Shown: positions 44,265 to 52,815 of the stretch, one piece after another
How the letters are laid out: every line of letters begins with the position of its first letter
How positions within the stretch are numbered: position 1 is the stretch's first letter
Assembly (NCBI GenBank): GCA_039029135.1
Contig: JBCCGT010000001.1
Span: 124,001 to 188,000, forward strand
Source: JALZVT01 sp039029135
GTDB taxonomy: Bacteria; Pseudomonadota; Gammaproteobacteria; Pseudomonadales; Azotimanducaceae
Reading direction: 5' to 3'
DNA: 64,000 nt
The notes under the pieces: model-generated
Seen by the model: the letters and a program-made list of their open reading frames with translations, nothing else
Databases searched by the model: none
Told to the model about the DNA's origin: nothing
Position numbers and translations under genes: made by a program

Positions 44265-44942
44265 CTAGTCGTCGAAGCCCAGGAAGCGCGCGGCCTCATC
44301 GACGCTCTTGCGTTCCGACACAACGGCGTTGGCCGGAAAGCGCTCATCCGGCCAGCCTAGTGCGACGGCCTTCATGATCACCTGATCCTCGGCGATGCGG
44401 GCGTGCTCCCGAACGACGGGCGATTGCATGATGCCCTGGCTATTAATCACGGCGCCCAGGCCTCGAGACCAGGCGGCATTCACCAGCGCGGTGGTGACCG
44501 CGCCGCAGTCGAACGCGGTGTCGTCGCTGTCTGCCAGCACGCGATCGTAGGTGATGATCACGCACACTGGTGCGTCGAACTGACGAAATCCGCGCAGCAC
44601 CCAATCCTGACGCCCTTCCTTGTCCTCACGTGCGATGCCCATAGCGGCAAAAAGCTGCTTGGCAACGCCAACCTGGCGATCGCGATGCTCGCCGGCGAAC
44701 GGCTGACCAATGCGGAACTCGCGTGAATGCGGCACGCCGGCGAGGTTGCGCTCCGTGTTTCCGGCTCGGATTCGGTTCAGCACCTCGCCGGAGACGACCG
44801 TGAAATTCCACGGCTGGGTGTTCATGGACGAAGGAGAACGCATGGCAATGCCCAGAATCTCCTTGATCAGCGCCTTTGGCACAGGGTCGGGCTTGTACCC
44901 GCGAATGCTACGCCGCCCAAGCAGGACCTCATCAAACTGCAC
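44265..44942 (-). CDS. Nitroreductase family flavoprotein
   Basis: A 225-residue FMN-dependent reductase. RRSIRGYKPDPVPKALIKEI then MRSPSSMNTQPWNFTVVSG are the standard N-terminal features, and GLGAVINSQGIMQ with ALGWPDE the C-terminal ones. It reduces nitro groups or quinones with NAD(P)H. The start is GTG with GGGAG 9 bases upstream. It is convergent with the hydrolase at 43209 and lies downstream of the MFS carrier. Confidence 0.92.
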   Translation of the reverse strand: MQFDEVLLGRRSIRGYKPDPVPKALIKEILGIAMRSPSSMNTQPWNFTVVSGEVLNRIRAGNTERNLAGVPHSREFRIGQPFAGEHRDRQVGVAKQLFAAMGIAREDKEGRQDWVLRGFRQFDAPVCVIITYDRVLADSDDTAFDCGAVTTALVNAAWSRGLGAVINSQGIMQSPVVREHARIAEDQVIMKAVALGWPDERFPANAVVSERKSVDEAARFLGFDD

Positions 44943-45035
44943 GTCAAAATGCTCCCAGTAAACGTTGATTAGTTGTCCGCGCGCTCAGGCCACCAGATTC
45001 GAAGTCTGAAGACACGTGACGCCACGCGGGTTGGG

Positions 45036-46637
45036 TTAGTTGGCGCCGGTATCCTCTCCCAGCGCCTGAGCACGATCCAGTCGGCTCTGCTCGTCGCCGG
45101 GCAGATACCGCATGGCCAGCGCGAGAAACAGCATGCTGACGACGAACGCGAGCAGACCCCAGGTCATGGCGCTGCGGAGCGCATCACCCGCCGCCATACC
45201 CGAGCCGATGTAGGCGTCGCTGATCTGTCCCATGAGGTAAGGACCGAGAGCCAGACCAAGAAACGTGTTCATCAGCACGTAGTAGGCCGATGCAATGGCG
45301 CGCATGCGGGGCATCACGAGGTCGTTGGTCGTGCTCGTGCCCGACCCAATCCAGGCGGGCGACAGCACGCTGAACACAAAGCTGCAGAGATAGGCCACCA
45401 CGACGCTGTCGGTATAGAGAAAGCCAAGCGCAAACGGCAGGGCGAGTACCGGCACGCTCAGTCCGATGTAAAGCCTGGCATTGGCCCAGCGACGCTTGAG
45501 GGAGTCCGCCAGAAACCCGCCGAGCACGATACCGACGAAACCGCCGACTGCCGCCCCCAGCCCGAGATACAGACCCGCATCTGCGATCGATTCGCCGTGC
45601 ACCCGTTGCATGAACGCGGGCGACCAAAAACCGACGCCGTAGGTAACAAAGGAGATCGCCGGAAAGCCGATGGTCGCGAGCACGAAGGCCTTCGAACCGA
45701 ACATCATGCCGTAGGTACCCGGGTCTGAGTATTTCAGATGCGCAACCCAGGTAACCGTGATGTACACACCCAGCCCGAGCATCAGCCACTGCAGCAGCGT
45801 TGGCATGGCCGTGTAGAGCCCGGCGAAGATCGCGAAGAGCGCAAGCGCCCAGAGTAGATTCGCACGCACGGCGGCCCAGCCACCCAGACGATACAGACCG
45901 AACAGCGACAGTACGGGTAGAACGCTGACCAGGGTCGCGCCGGTGGCCGCGAACGGATGCGGGTGCGGCTTGCTGGTCAGACCCTCGCTCATGCCTCGCA
46001 GCGGTTCTTTCAGGGTCCACACCCACAGCGCCACCAGCACGCCCGGCAGCCCGACCGTCAGAAAGGCCGCCTGCCAGGGTTTCAATCCCAGCGGGGCCGC
46101 CTGCGGATCTGGATACCAGTCGTACCAGGTTTCGACGACTGCCCCGCCCAGAAACAGGCCGATCCCCGCCCCGATGTAGATGCCGCTGGAGTACACCGCC
46201 AGCACCGTGGCGCGCAGCCGCGGCGGAAAGTAGTCAGACAGCATGGAGAACGCGGCGGGCGTTGCGCTCGCCTCACCGACCCCCACGCCGAAGCGACAAG
46301 CCGCGAGCGCGCCGTAGTTGCGCGCGAAGCCGGAAGCCGCCGTCATCAGGCTCCAGAAGGACAGGCCGAGGGCAATGAGCTGCTTGCGATTCCACACGTC
46401 GGCGAGCTTGCCGAGCGGGATACCGAACACGGCATAGAAGATGGCGAAGGCCGTGCCGTAGAGAAAGCCGATCTCCGCGTCGCCAATCCCAAGATCCGCC
46501 TTTATCTCTTCCGCCAGGATCGAGATGATCTGTCGATCGATGAAGTTGAAGATGTAGACGACGATCAGCACGCCGAGCACATAGCGCGCATAGCCAGAGT
46601 TCACCTGATCCGCGCCGGCAACTCGTCCGTCCTGCAT
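45036..46637 (-). CDS. MFS transporter, spinster-like
   Basis: A carrier of about 533 residues with 12 or more helices. VVYIFNFIDRQIISILAEEI (near 25-44) and GIPLGKLADVWNRKQLIALG are characteristic of the spinster-like/hexuronate branch, followed by GVGEASATPAAFSMLSDYFP. An insertion of about 60-80 residues after helix 6 is a feature of this group. A TTG at 46661 extends the frame, but the ATG at 46637 is preferred. The substrate is unknown; related genes often accompany steroid, terpene or aromatic catabolism. Confidence 0.9.
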   Translation of the reverse strand: MQDGRVAGADQVNSGYARYVLGVLIVVYIFNFIDRQIISILAEEIKADLGIGDAEIGFLYGTAFAIFYAVFGIPLGKLADVWNRKQLIALGLSFWSLMTAASGFARNYGALAACRFGVGVGEASATPAAFSMLSDYFPPRLRATVLAVYSSGIYIGAGIGLFLGGAVVETWYDWYPDPQAAPLGLKPWQAAFLTVGLPGVLVALWVWTLKEPLRGMSEGLTSKPHPHPFAATGATLVSVLPVLSLFGLYRLGGWAAVRANLLWALALFAIFAGLYTAMPTLLQWLMLGLGVYITVTWVAHLKYSDPGTYGMMFGSKAFVLATIGFPAISFVTYGVGFWSPAFMQRVHGESIADAGLYLGLGAAVGGFVGIVLGGFLADSLKRRWANARLYIGLSVPVLALPFALGFLYTDSVVVAYLCSFVFSVLSPAWIGSGTSTTNDLVMPRMRAIASAYYVLMNTFLGLALGPYLMGQISDAYIGSGMAAGDALRSAMTWGLLAFVVSMLFLALAMRYLPGDEQSRLDRAQALGEDTGAN

Positions 46638-46662
46638 CGTCGCCTGTTCTCTACTGACCAAA

Positions 46663-46679
46663 CCGCCTACTCTAGGCGG
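46663..46679 (-). terminator. Short hairpin after the FHA-protein gene
   Basis: CCGCCTA-CTC-TAGGCGG is a perfect 7-bp stem with a 3-base loop. Read on the - strand it is followed by TTTGGT, a weak T-run. It lies between the 46760 stop and the 46637 start, so it may end transcription of the upstream gene. A weak call. Confidence 0.35.
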
Positions 46680-46729
46680 AATCGGGCCTCAGAGATACGG
46701 CATTTGGTGATCTCGACGAAGCCTCGCTA

Positions 46730-46759
46730 TTCCTCGGCGTTCCTCGCCGTTCCTCAGCA
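46730..46759. repeat. Three tandem 10-bp repeats
   Basis: TTCCTCGGCG, TTCCTCGCCG and TTCCTCAGCA follow one another directly and abut the stop codon (TTA on the + strand at 46760) of the FHA-containing gene. The copies share TTCCTC and diverge in the last bases. Confidence 0.7.
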
Positions 46760-49207
46760 TTAGTGGACGGTTGCAGCAGATGTCCGAGCCGGCGCTTCCT
46801 GTTCCGAGGGCGGATGGGTAACCACGCTGATCTCCACATCCCCGGACAGGTAAAGGACGTCACCCACCTGCAAAAAGACGGGCGAGTGTTCACCGGGGTC
46901 GGACGGCATCGGCATCGCGGTATCGCCGATCATTGTCGCACCTTCATGAGCAGATAGATTGATCGGTCGAATGCCTTGAAACGTGGGTTCCAACCTCAAG
47001 TGATAGCGCGAGACGCGGCCCGATCGCAGAATAATGTCGTTATCCTTCGCCCTGCCGACGGTGATGTTTTCGCTCACCTCATGGAGGTAGGAGGCATGTC
47101 CTGCCTCTGCCACGAGAACACCCATGCCGGTCAAGCGGGTCGGCTCGAGCGTAGGAATCTTGATCCGTAGTCGCTCGATCTCCATATCAAATCGTTCGGC
47201 GGTCTGGATGAAGTGATCGACACTGCCTCTAAGATCGAGCTCACGCTCCGCAGTGGCAAATAGTCGAACGGTCACTGGCGTGATCGTCGCATCGGCTTCC
47301 GAACGCGCACTCTCAAGACACCATGCGTTGTTTCTATCATAGGGATCGAGCCCTATCGGCGGCGCCCCGAGAAAAGCTGACTGCTCCAACACCTCACACT
47401 TGTCATGACCTAACAAACTCTGAAACACCGCTTCCCAGGTGTTTTCGCGTTCAGTCTTCACTGCCCGCTGCAGGAATTGCGCACGGGCTTCGGGCAGCAA
47501 AAACCTGACGGCAGCGCCTTTCCCTAGGGCCAGTTTTGCGAAAGTGAGCTCGGTTCCGCGTCTGGCATTACACAGAATAAGACAGCTTTCGTCGATCTCA
47601 AGCTGCTCAGTCTTTTCCCGAATGGCCTCTTCCACGTCACCGATGAACTCAACGCTGTCGAAACTCTGGCCGCAGAAGGGGATTACCCGCTTGTATTCGG
47701 AAGCCGCAGACAGCGGGTGTCTTCTTGCCAAAAGTCCATCGATTTCTGCCCGAATTCGAGAGACAGCGCTCTTCTCAAAACCCAAACTCTGATAGAGCGC
47801 CATCTGATCATCGAGTGACACAAGCTGCGTGCGAGAGGTTTCAGGATCGGTGACCACCCTGTGGATACCATCGACGGCGCCTTCCAAGTCTCCGCTGAGC
47901 AACGCAAGCTCTGCCAGCACAGCCTCCGCATAGATCGCGGCCCTGTGATCCGTGTTTGCTCGCAATTCGCGCCGATCCGCCTGCATGCGTGCCCGCGCGC
48001 TCGTTCTGATCAGCCCGACCAGGTCGTCGACTTCAGTGTCGTTCGCGTTCAAGTGAGCCACGCCGAGAAAAACACCAAGCCTATGCAGCGAGACCACATT
48101 AATACCCGCATGAAAAGAGCTCAGATCGCGCATCTGAGCTTCTTTGTAGTAGTCCAGAGCCCTGCTAGCAACGCTGGGCCAGGACTTGCGCGCCTCGCGC
48201 CGGCGTTGCGCCAAGTCTTCGATGTGTTGCCATTGGTTCTGCCACTGTTGCTTGACGACCCGCCCACGAATCCGAAAACCCTCGGACCGGTCACCCAGAT
48301 GTTCTGCCTTTTCATCAAGGAGTTTTGTGAAAGTCAGATCGGCGTCCCGCACCCGCTTCAAATCAATCAACGCCTTCGCTTTGAGATAAGGGGTTTCGAC
48401 ACAGCTGGCGTCTTCCGACTCCATTTCCCGCAGCAGCTCGACAGCGCGCTGTGAAACACCCAGTTCTATCAGCGCACGCGCGGCATCGAGTCTCTGACGC
48501 CATTCGTACAATCGGTTGGGAGCATCGTGGGCGAGCGTCAGCACATCGCCAACGCGCCCTTGTTGCCTCGCTGCCCGTACGCGCGCGCGCCAGCTATCAA
48601 ACTCGCTGCCATAGTATCGAGCACGGGCGCTCTTGATCTCGCTCCAATCTACCGGTACCAGACCAGGCAATTCCTTATAGAGCGGACTGCTCACCGTTCT
48701 GAGATCGCTCGCGATTGCGTCCGCTAGCAATCTCGTGAGCCGTATGCGTTCCTGCTTTATTAGTCGCCTGCGTTCCTGCTCTGTTTTCGCCGAATCGCTG
48801 GAGTTGTATGCGGACGAAGGGCGTGCCTCAAAGAGTTGGCCGTCGTAATTGAGTGAGCGATCCATCGCGATGTCGAAAGGTCTCGAACCCCATTGACCAT
48901 CCATCAGGATCACTCCGTTGGGTGTAACGCCGTGACGGATGCCAAGCTCATAGAGTACGTTGGGGTTTCGACTCGAGACGTCCGCCAGCACGAAGTCAGC
49001 CGTCACGAGCTCGAAGAACATATCGGTTCGAATGTCGCCTGCGGCGCTTTCCTCGTCGGCGCGGAAGGGCGCGCAGTCGGCCGCTTCGGCGGCCGGCACA
49101 ATGAGTTCATTGTAGATTCGATCGAAGTCGACAGTGATGCCTTCCTTCACCGTCTTCTTGTGGAATGGCATGGCGACGAACAGGTTGGGTTTACGTGGCC
49201 TGCTCAT
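46760..49207 (-). CDS. NDT/TIR-like - TRAFs-binding - SLOG-like - FHA multidomain protein
   Basis: An 815-residue cytoplasmic protein. Residues 1-165 resemble nucleoside deoxyribosyltransferase/TIR-like domains: NLFVAMPFHKK, then DVSSRNPNVLYELGIRHG with the candidate catalytic Glu. Residues about 185-490 are helical and contain FHAGINVVSLHRLG, the pattern of the MAP3K TRAFs-binding (DUF4071) family. Residues about 500-620 look like a SLOG-like Rossmann domain (ILCNARRGTELTFAKLALGK, then AAVRFLLPEARAQFL). Residues about 710-800 form an FHA domain (GRAKDNDIILRSGRVSRYHL). This is ASK-like signalling architecture known from bacterial conflict and signalling proteins. It may sense phospho-Thr partners and process a nucleotide. 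It stands alone, with lower GC than its flanks. Domain edges are by eye. Confidence 0.75.
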   Translation of the reverse strand: MSRPRKPNLFVAMPFHKKTVKEGITVDFDRIYNELIVPAAEAADCAPFRADEESAAGDIRTDMFFELVTADFVLADVSSRNPNVLYELGIRHGVTPNGVILMDGQWGSRPFDIAMDRSLNYDGQLFEARPSSAYNSSDSAKTEQERRRLIKQERIRLTRLLADAIASDLRTVSSPLYKELPGLVPVDWSEIKSARARYYGSEFDSWRARVRAARQQGRVGDVLTLAHDAPNRLYEWRQRLDAARALIELGVSQRAVELLREMESEDASCVETPYLKAKALIDLKRVRDADLTFTKLLDEKAEHLGDRSEGFRIRGRVVKQQWQNQWQHIEDLAQRRREARKSWPSVASRALDYYKEAQMRDLSSFHAGINVVSLHRLGVFLGVAHLNANDTEVDDLVGLIRTSARARMQADRRELRANTDHRAAIYAEAVLAELALLSGDLEGAVDGIHRVVTDPETSRTQLVSLDDQMALYQSLGFEKSAVSRIRAEIDGLLARRHPLSAASEYKRVIPFCGQSFDSVEFIGDVEEAIREKTEQLEIDESCLILCNARRGTELTFAKLALGKGAAVRFLLPEARAQFLQRAVKTERENTWEAVFQSLLGHDKCEVLEQSAFLGAPPIGLDPYDRNNAWCLESARSEADATITPVTVRLFATAERELDLRGSVDHFIQTAERFDMEIERLRIKIPTLEPTRLTGMGVLVAEAGHASYLHEVSENITVGRAKDNDIILRSGRVSRYHLRLEPTFQGIRPINLSAHEGATMIGDTAMPMPSDPGEHSPVFLQVGDVLYLSGDVEISVVTHPPSEQEAPARTSAATVH

Positions 49208-49517
49208 GATTCAACCAATAGGAGCGCCCTTTGATCGCGCTGCGGTCGCATAGTCACCTCCCCCACATCGATCGCTCTTGCGGTCTGCGCCGGCGGGTCG
49301 TCAATGAAATTGCCGGCACGCCCCTTCACAATATACAGCGAAAGCAAAGGCACCGTGCGCTATGTCCGCGATGTCTCCTTCAATCTCCCAACGAGAGACC
49401 GACGGTAATATGTCGGACAAAAATGGATCGCCCGATCGAGTCACAAACCGTCGGCAGCCGCGCGAGATTCTTGCGTCCGTCGCTGTGAGACAATGCAAGC
49501 AGAGCTGGAAATTATTC
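49208..49517. other. Divergent intergenic region
   Basis: 310 bases between the multidomain gene (-) and the NTF2-like gene (+). The + frame of the NTF2-like gene is open from 49362, but that part lacks protein character. An AATATA block at 49329-49334 could give a - strand -10 box (TATATT), without a matching -35. I see no RNA gene or clear operator. Confidence 0.5.
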
Positions 49518-50021
49518 ATGACGCTGCAGAACCGCCAATCGATCGCAGGAAGTGGACTTCGATCATCAACGCAAGCCTTTCTGTTGGCCGCCGTACTCAC
49601 AATGGGGTCATCTGGCACCGCGAGTGCGCACCCGCCCGAACAGCAGGCGGCTATTGACGCCGCCCTCGGCGTGTTGGACGCCTTTATGACCGCGTTCAAT
49701 CGACGCGATATGAGCGCCTGGGCCGAAACGCTGAACTATCCTCACGTTCGATTCGCCAGCGGCGGCGTGCGGGTTTGGCAGGATCAGTCAGCCTTCGAGG
49801 CAAAGCCTCCGTTTCGTGCGCTTGCCGATATCGGCTGGGATCACTCTCACTGGATGCGCCGAGACATCGTCATGGCATCGCCCGACAAGGTGCACATCGC
49901 GACCACCTTCGAGCGTTTCAATGCGGAAAATGAGTCCATCGGTCGCTACGAATCGCTCTACATCGTCACGCGCCTGAACGGTCGCTGGGGCATTCAGTCC
50001 CGTTCGAGTCAGGCACCGTGA
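49518..50021 (+). CDS. Exported NTF2/SnoaL-like protein
   Basis: A 167-residue protein. The signal peptide is cut near TASAHPP (residue about 37), and a compact NTF2-like fold follows (LGVLDAFMTAFNRRDMSAWA, then HVRFASGGVRVW, TFERFNAENES and SLYIVTRLNGRWGIQSRSS). Members are small binding domains or isomerases. ATG 49518 is used because the signal peptide begins there. The stop overlaps the GTG of the phosphatase gene (GTGA), so they are coupled. Confidence 0.78.
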   Translation: MTLQNRQSIAGSGLRSSTQAFLLAAVLTMGSSGTASAHPPEQQAAIDAALGVLDAFMTAFNRRDMSAWAETLNYPHVRFASGGVRVWQDQSAFEAKPPFRALADIGWDHSHWMRRDIVMASPDKVHIATTFERFNAENESIGRYESLYIVTRLNGRWGIQSRSSQAP

Positions 50022-50629
50022 CGCGCTTCGGTTCGGATCGCGCCGGAGCCCTCGCGATGCTGCTGTTCGTCGTATGCGCCGCAGCCTGTGCAGAAGATGG
50101 CGCCGCGAATCCGCGCAACCAGCACATGATGACGACAGAGGGTGTCTTCAACTACTACGATTACTCGCCGCGGTTCGCGAGTTCCGGGCAACCGACGGCC
50201 GCGCAGCTCGCCGAACTGCAGGCCGATGGATTTCAGCGTGTCGTGTACATCGCCTTCAGCGATCAGGACCGGTCGCTGAAGGCCGAGGACCGCATCGTCA
50301 AAGAGCTGGGTCTCGACTACATCCACATACCGGTAGACTGGAAGGCGCCTCTCGCGCGCGAGTACGACGCGTTTGCCCGGGCGATGCGCGCGGCGCCAGA
50401 GCGCAAGACGCTGCTCCACTGCCAGGCCAATTTTCGGGCCTCGGTGTTTGCCCTGCTGTACCGTGTGTTAGAGCTCGACGTGCCGCTGGCCCAGGCGAAA
50501 GCCGACATGAACCGAGTCTGGGTACCCAACGTGGTGTGGACCCAGTTCGCTCGCGGCGTGCTGCAAGCCAACGGCGTCGACGCCGACTGCGCAGGGTGCG
50601 ACTGGACGCCGTCGACCATCGGCGACTGA
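50018..50629 (+). CDS. Exported protein tyrosine/dual-specificity phosphatase-like protein
   Basis: A 203-residue protein with an N-terminal export signal (LAMLLFVVCAAACAEDG; AAAC could be a lipobox). FASSGQPTAAQLAELQADGF is typical of the DUF442/beta-lactamase-hydrolase-like phosphatase group. The loop is LLHCQANFRASVFALLYR, giving the nucleophile Cys and Arg with four residues between them rather than five. I infer a periplasmic phosphatase-like enzyme; the substrate is unknown. The GTG start overlaps the NTF2-like stop. Confidence 0.78.
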   Translation: MTRFGSDRAGALAMLLFVVCAAACAEDGAANPRNQHMMTTEGVFNYYDYSPRFASSGQPTAAQLAELQADGFQRVVYIAFSDQDRSLKAEDRIVKELGLDYIHIPVDWKAPLAREYDAFARAMRAAPERKTLLHCQANFRASVFALLYRVLELDVPLAQAKADMNRVWVPNVVWTQFARGVLQANGVDADCAGCDWTPSTIGD

Positions 50630-50673
50630 CCCTATAATGACCGCCGAATCGCAATCTCAGGACCCTCATCGCC

Positions 50674-52647
50674 TTGGAATCCGGCACGCTCGACACGGCG
50701 CTTAGACAGGCGCAGAAGCTGCTTGCCGAGCGCGCGTACGTGGCCGCGATCGCCCAGTCGCGCGAGATCCACAGGCATCACCCCGGCGAGCCGAGAGCCA
50801 GCTTCATCGCCGCCGTCGCGTGCCGCTACATCGGCGAGCATGAGGCCGCGCTGCGACTGCTGACGCCGCTGGCCCGCGCCGCGCAGGCGTCGGGGCGCGT
50901 GCAGCTCGAATTCGCACTGGCGCAGCGAGCCACCGGCGACAGTCGCGGCTCGCTGTCGACTTTGCAGCGCGCCGCGGAAACCGATCCCGAATTCGCTGCG
51001 CTCTGGCAACCCTTGGGCGAACTGCTCGAGGAGCAGGGCGATCTGGCGGGCGCTGACGCGGCGCTGCGCAGGCACATGGCGCTGTCGAGTAAGCACCCTG
51101 GACTGATGAAGGCGGTCGAACTGACCGCCGAAGGCAAGCTCGGGATGGCGGAGGGCATCTGCCGGGACTATCTGGAACGCTACCCGACGGATGTGGACGC
51201 CATTCGCCTGTTGGCCGACATCGGCCTGCAGCTCGAACGGCATGAGGACGCGGCCACACTGCTGCGCCGCGCGCTGGAGCTGGCGCCCGACTACCACGTC
51301 GCCCGCTATCAATATGCAGGCGCGCTCTCGAAGGGAAATCGCTTCGAAGCGGCGCTGGCGGAGCTCGCCACTCTGGAACGACTGGAGCCCGAAAACCTCG
51401 CCCACCCGGTGCTGGCCGCATCCGTACTCGTGAACATCGGCGACTATGATGAGGCCATCTCGCGCTATGAGCGGGTGCTGCAACGCGTGCCCGGTCACGC
51501 CCGCCTGCATATGAGCCACGGTCACGCGCTGAAGACGGTCGGACGCCAGGCGGACTCGATCGCCGCCTATCGCAGCGCCATCGACGCCGATCCCGGTCTG
51601 GGCGAGGCGTATTGGAGCCTGGCAAATCTGAAGACCTTCAGATTCTCGACCGTCGACATCGAGCGCATGCGCGCTGCGCTCGACTCGACCGCGCAGCCCC
51701 TGGGCCCGCGCGAAGAGGCGAACCTGAGCTTCGCGCTGGCCAAGGCGCTCGAAGACGAACAGCAGTACGCGCAGGCATTCGACTACTACCAGCGCGGTAA
51801 CGACATCATGCAGCGGCTCAGCCGCTTCGACGCCGACGAGAACACGCGGGAGACCGCGCGCATCAAGGCCTCGTGCAGCGCAGAGCGCTTCAGTGCGAGG
51901 GCCGGTTACGGAGTAACTGCGCGCGACCCCATCTTTATCGTCGGGCTGCCGCGTTCGGGTTCTACGCTGCTCGAACAGATCCTGGCCAGCCACCCGCTCG
52001 TGGATGGCACGATGGAGTTGCCTCACATCCTGCAGTTCGCGCGCCGCCTCGCCGCCAGAAGCAGTCCCGAGGAAGATCCAAGGTATCCCGACGCGCTCTG
52101 GTCTCTCACCGAGAGCGAGTGCAGGGCGCTGGGTGAGGAGTATCTCGACGCTACGCGAATCCAGCGCCAGGACGCGCCATTCTTCGTCGACAAGATGCCC
52201 AACAATTTCCGCCACGTTGGGCTCATCCACCTGATTCTGCCCAACGCCACGATCATCGATGCGCGACGAGACCCCTATGCCACCTGCTTCTCAGCCTTCA
52301 AGCAGCTATTCGCGGCAGGTCAGGAGTTTACCTACGGTCTCGACAACATCGGGCGTTACTATCGGGACTACGCGGAACTGATGGGGCATTGGGACATGGT
52401 GCTCCCAGGTCGAGTGCTGCGCGTCCAGTACGAAGACGTCATTTCCGACATCGACACTCAGGTGCGCCGCGTGCTCGATCACTGTGGACTGGCGTTCGAC
52501 GCAGCCTGCCTCGACTTCCACACCAACGAGCGCGCGGTGCGCACCGCGAGCTCCGAACAGGTGCGCCAGCCCCTGTACGCCTCGGCCGTGCAGCACTGGC
52601 GACACTTCGAAGAACAGCTTGCTCCTCTGACCGCCTATCTCGATTGA
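50674..52647 (+). CDS. TPR-repeat sulfotransferase
   Basis: A 657-residue protein. Residues 1 to about 390 hold roughly ten TPR-type helical pairs (for example LGEAYWSLANLKTFRFSTVD). Residues about 415-650 are a sulfotransferase domain with the PAPS loop IFIVGLPRSGSTLLEQILAS and DKMPNNFRHVGLIHLILPNA, and the 3'-phosphate region DARRDPYATCFS. The TTG start at 50674 has no strong alternative. TPR-sulfotransferases often lie beside TonB receptors, as here. The acceptor, perhaps a peptide or glycan, is unknown. Confidence 0.9.
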   Translation: MESGTLDTALRQAQKLLAERAYVAAIAQSREIHRHHPGEPRASFIAAVACRYIGEHEAALRLLTPLARAAQASGRVQLEFALAQRATGDSRGSLSTLQRAAETDPEFAALWQPLGELLEEQGDLAGADAALRRHMALSSKHPGLMKAVELTAEGKLGMAEGICRDYLERYPTDVDAIRLLADIGLQLERHEDAATLLRRALELAPDYHVARYQYAGALSKGNRFEAALAELATLERLEPENLAHPVLAASVLVNIGDYDEAISRYERVLQRVPGHARLHMSHGHALKTVGRQADSIAAYRSAIDADPGLGEAYWSLANLKTFRFSTVDIERMRAALDSTAQPLGPREEANLSFALAKALEDEQQYAQAFDYYQRGNDIMQRLSRFDADENTRETARIKASCSAERFSARAGYGVTARDPIFIVGLPRSGSTLLEQILASHPLVDGTMELPHILQFARRLAARSSPEEDPRYPDALWSLTESECRALGEEYLDATRIQRQDAPFFVDKMPNNFRHVGLIHLILPNATIIDARRDPYATCFSAFKQLFAAGQEFTYGLDNIGRYYRDYAELMGHWDMVLPGRVLRVQYEDVISDIDTQVRRVLDHCGLAFDAACLDFHTNERAVRTASSEQVRQPLYASAVQHWRHFEEQLAPLTAYLD

Positions 52648-52815
52648 TCGGCGCGCCCTCGCGAGGCAGCTCGCGTACTCGATCCAAACAAACGAATCAC
52701 CCATCCGGCAGGGGCGCGCTTTCGGCGCAGAGCTCGCGGTGGTCTGACCAGATTCGCTATGCCGGGTGAAATGAACTACATTGCAACGTTGTCTAGAGGG
52801 GAGATCAAGACAATC

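Noticed and set aside
50632..52230. 532-residue - strand frame opposite the TPR-sulfotransferase
   Set aside because: Long, but composed of Arg/Gln-rich shadow sequence; the + strand has TPR repeats and a PAPS loop.
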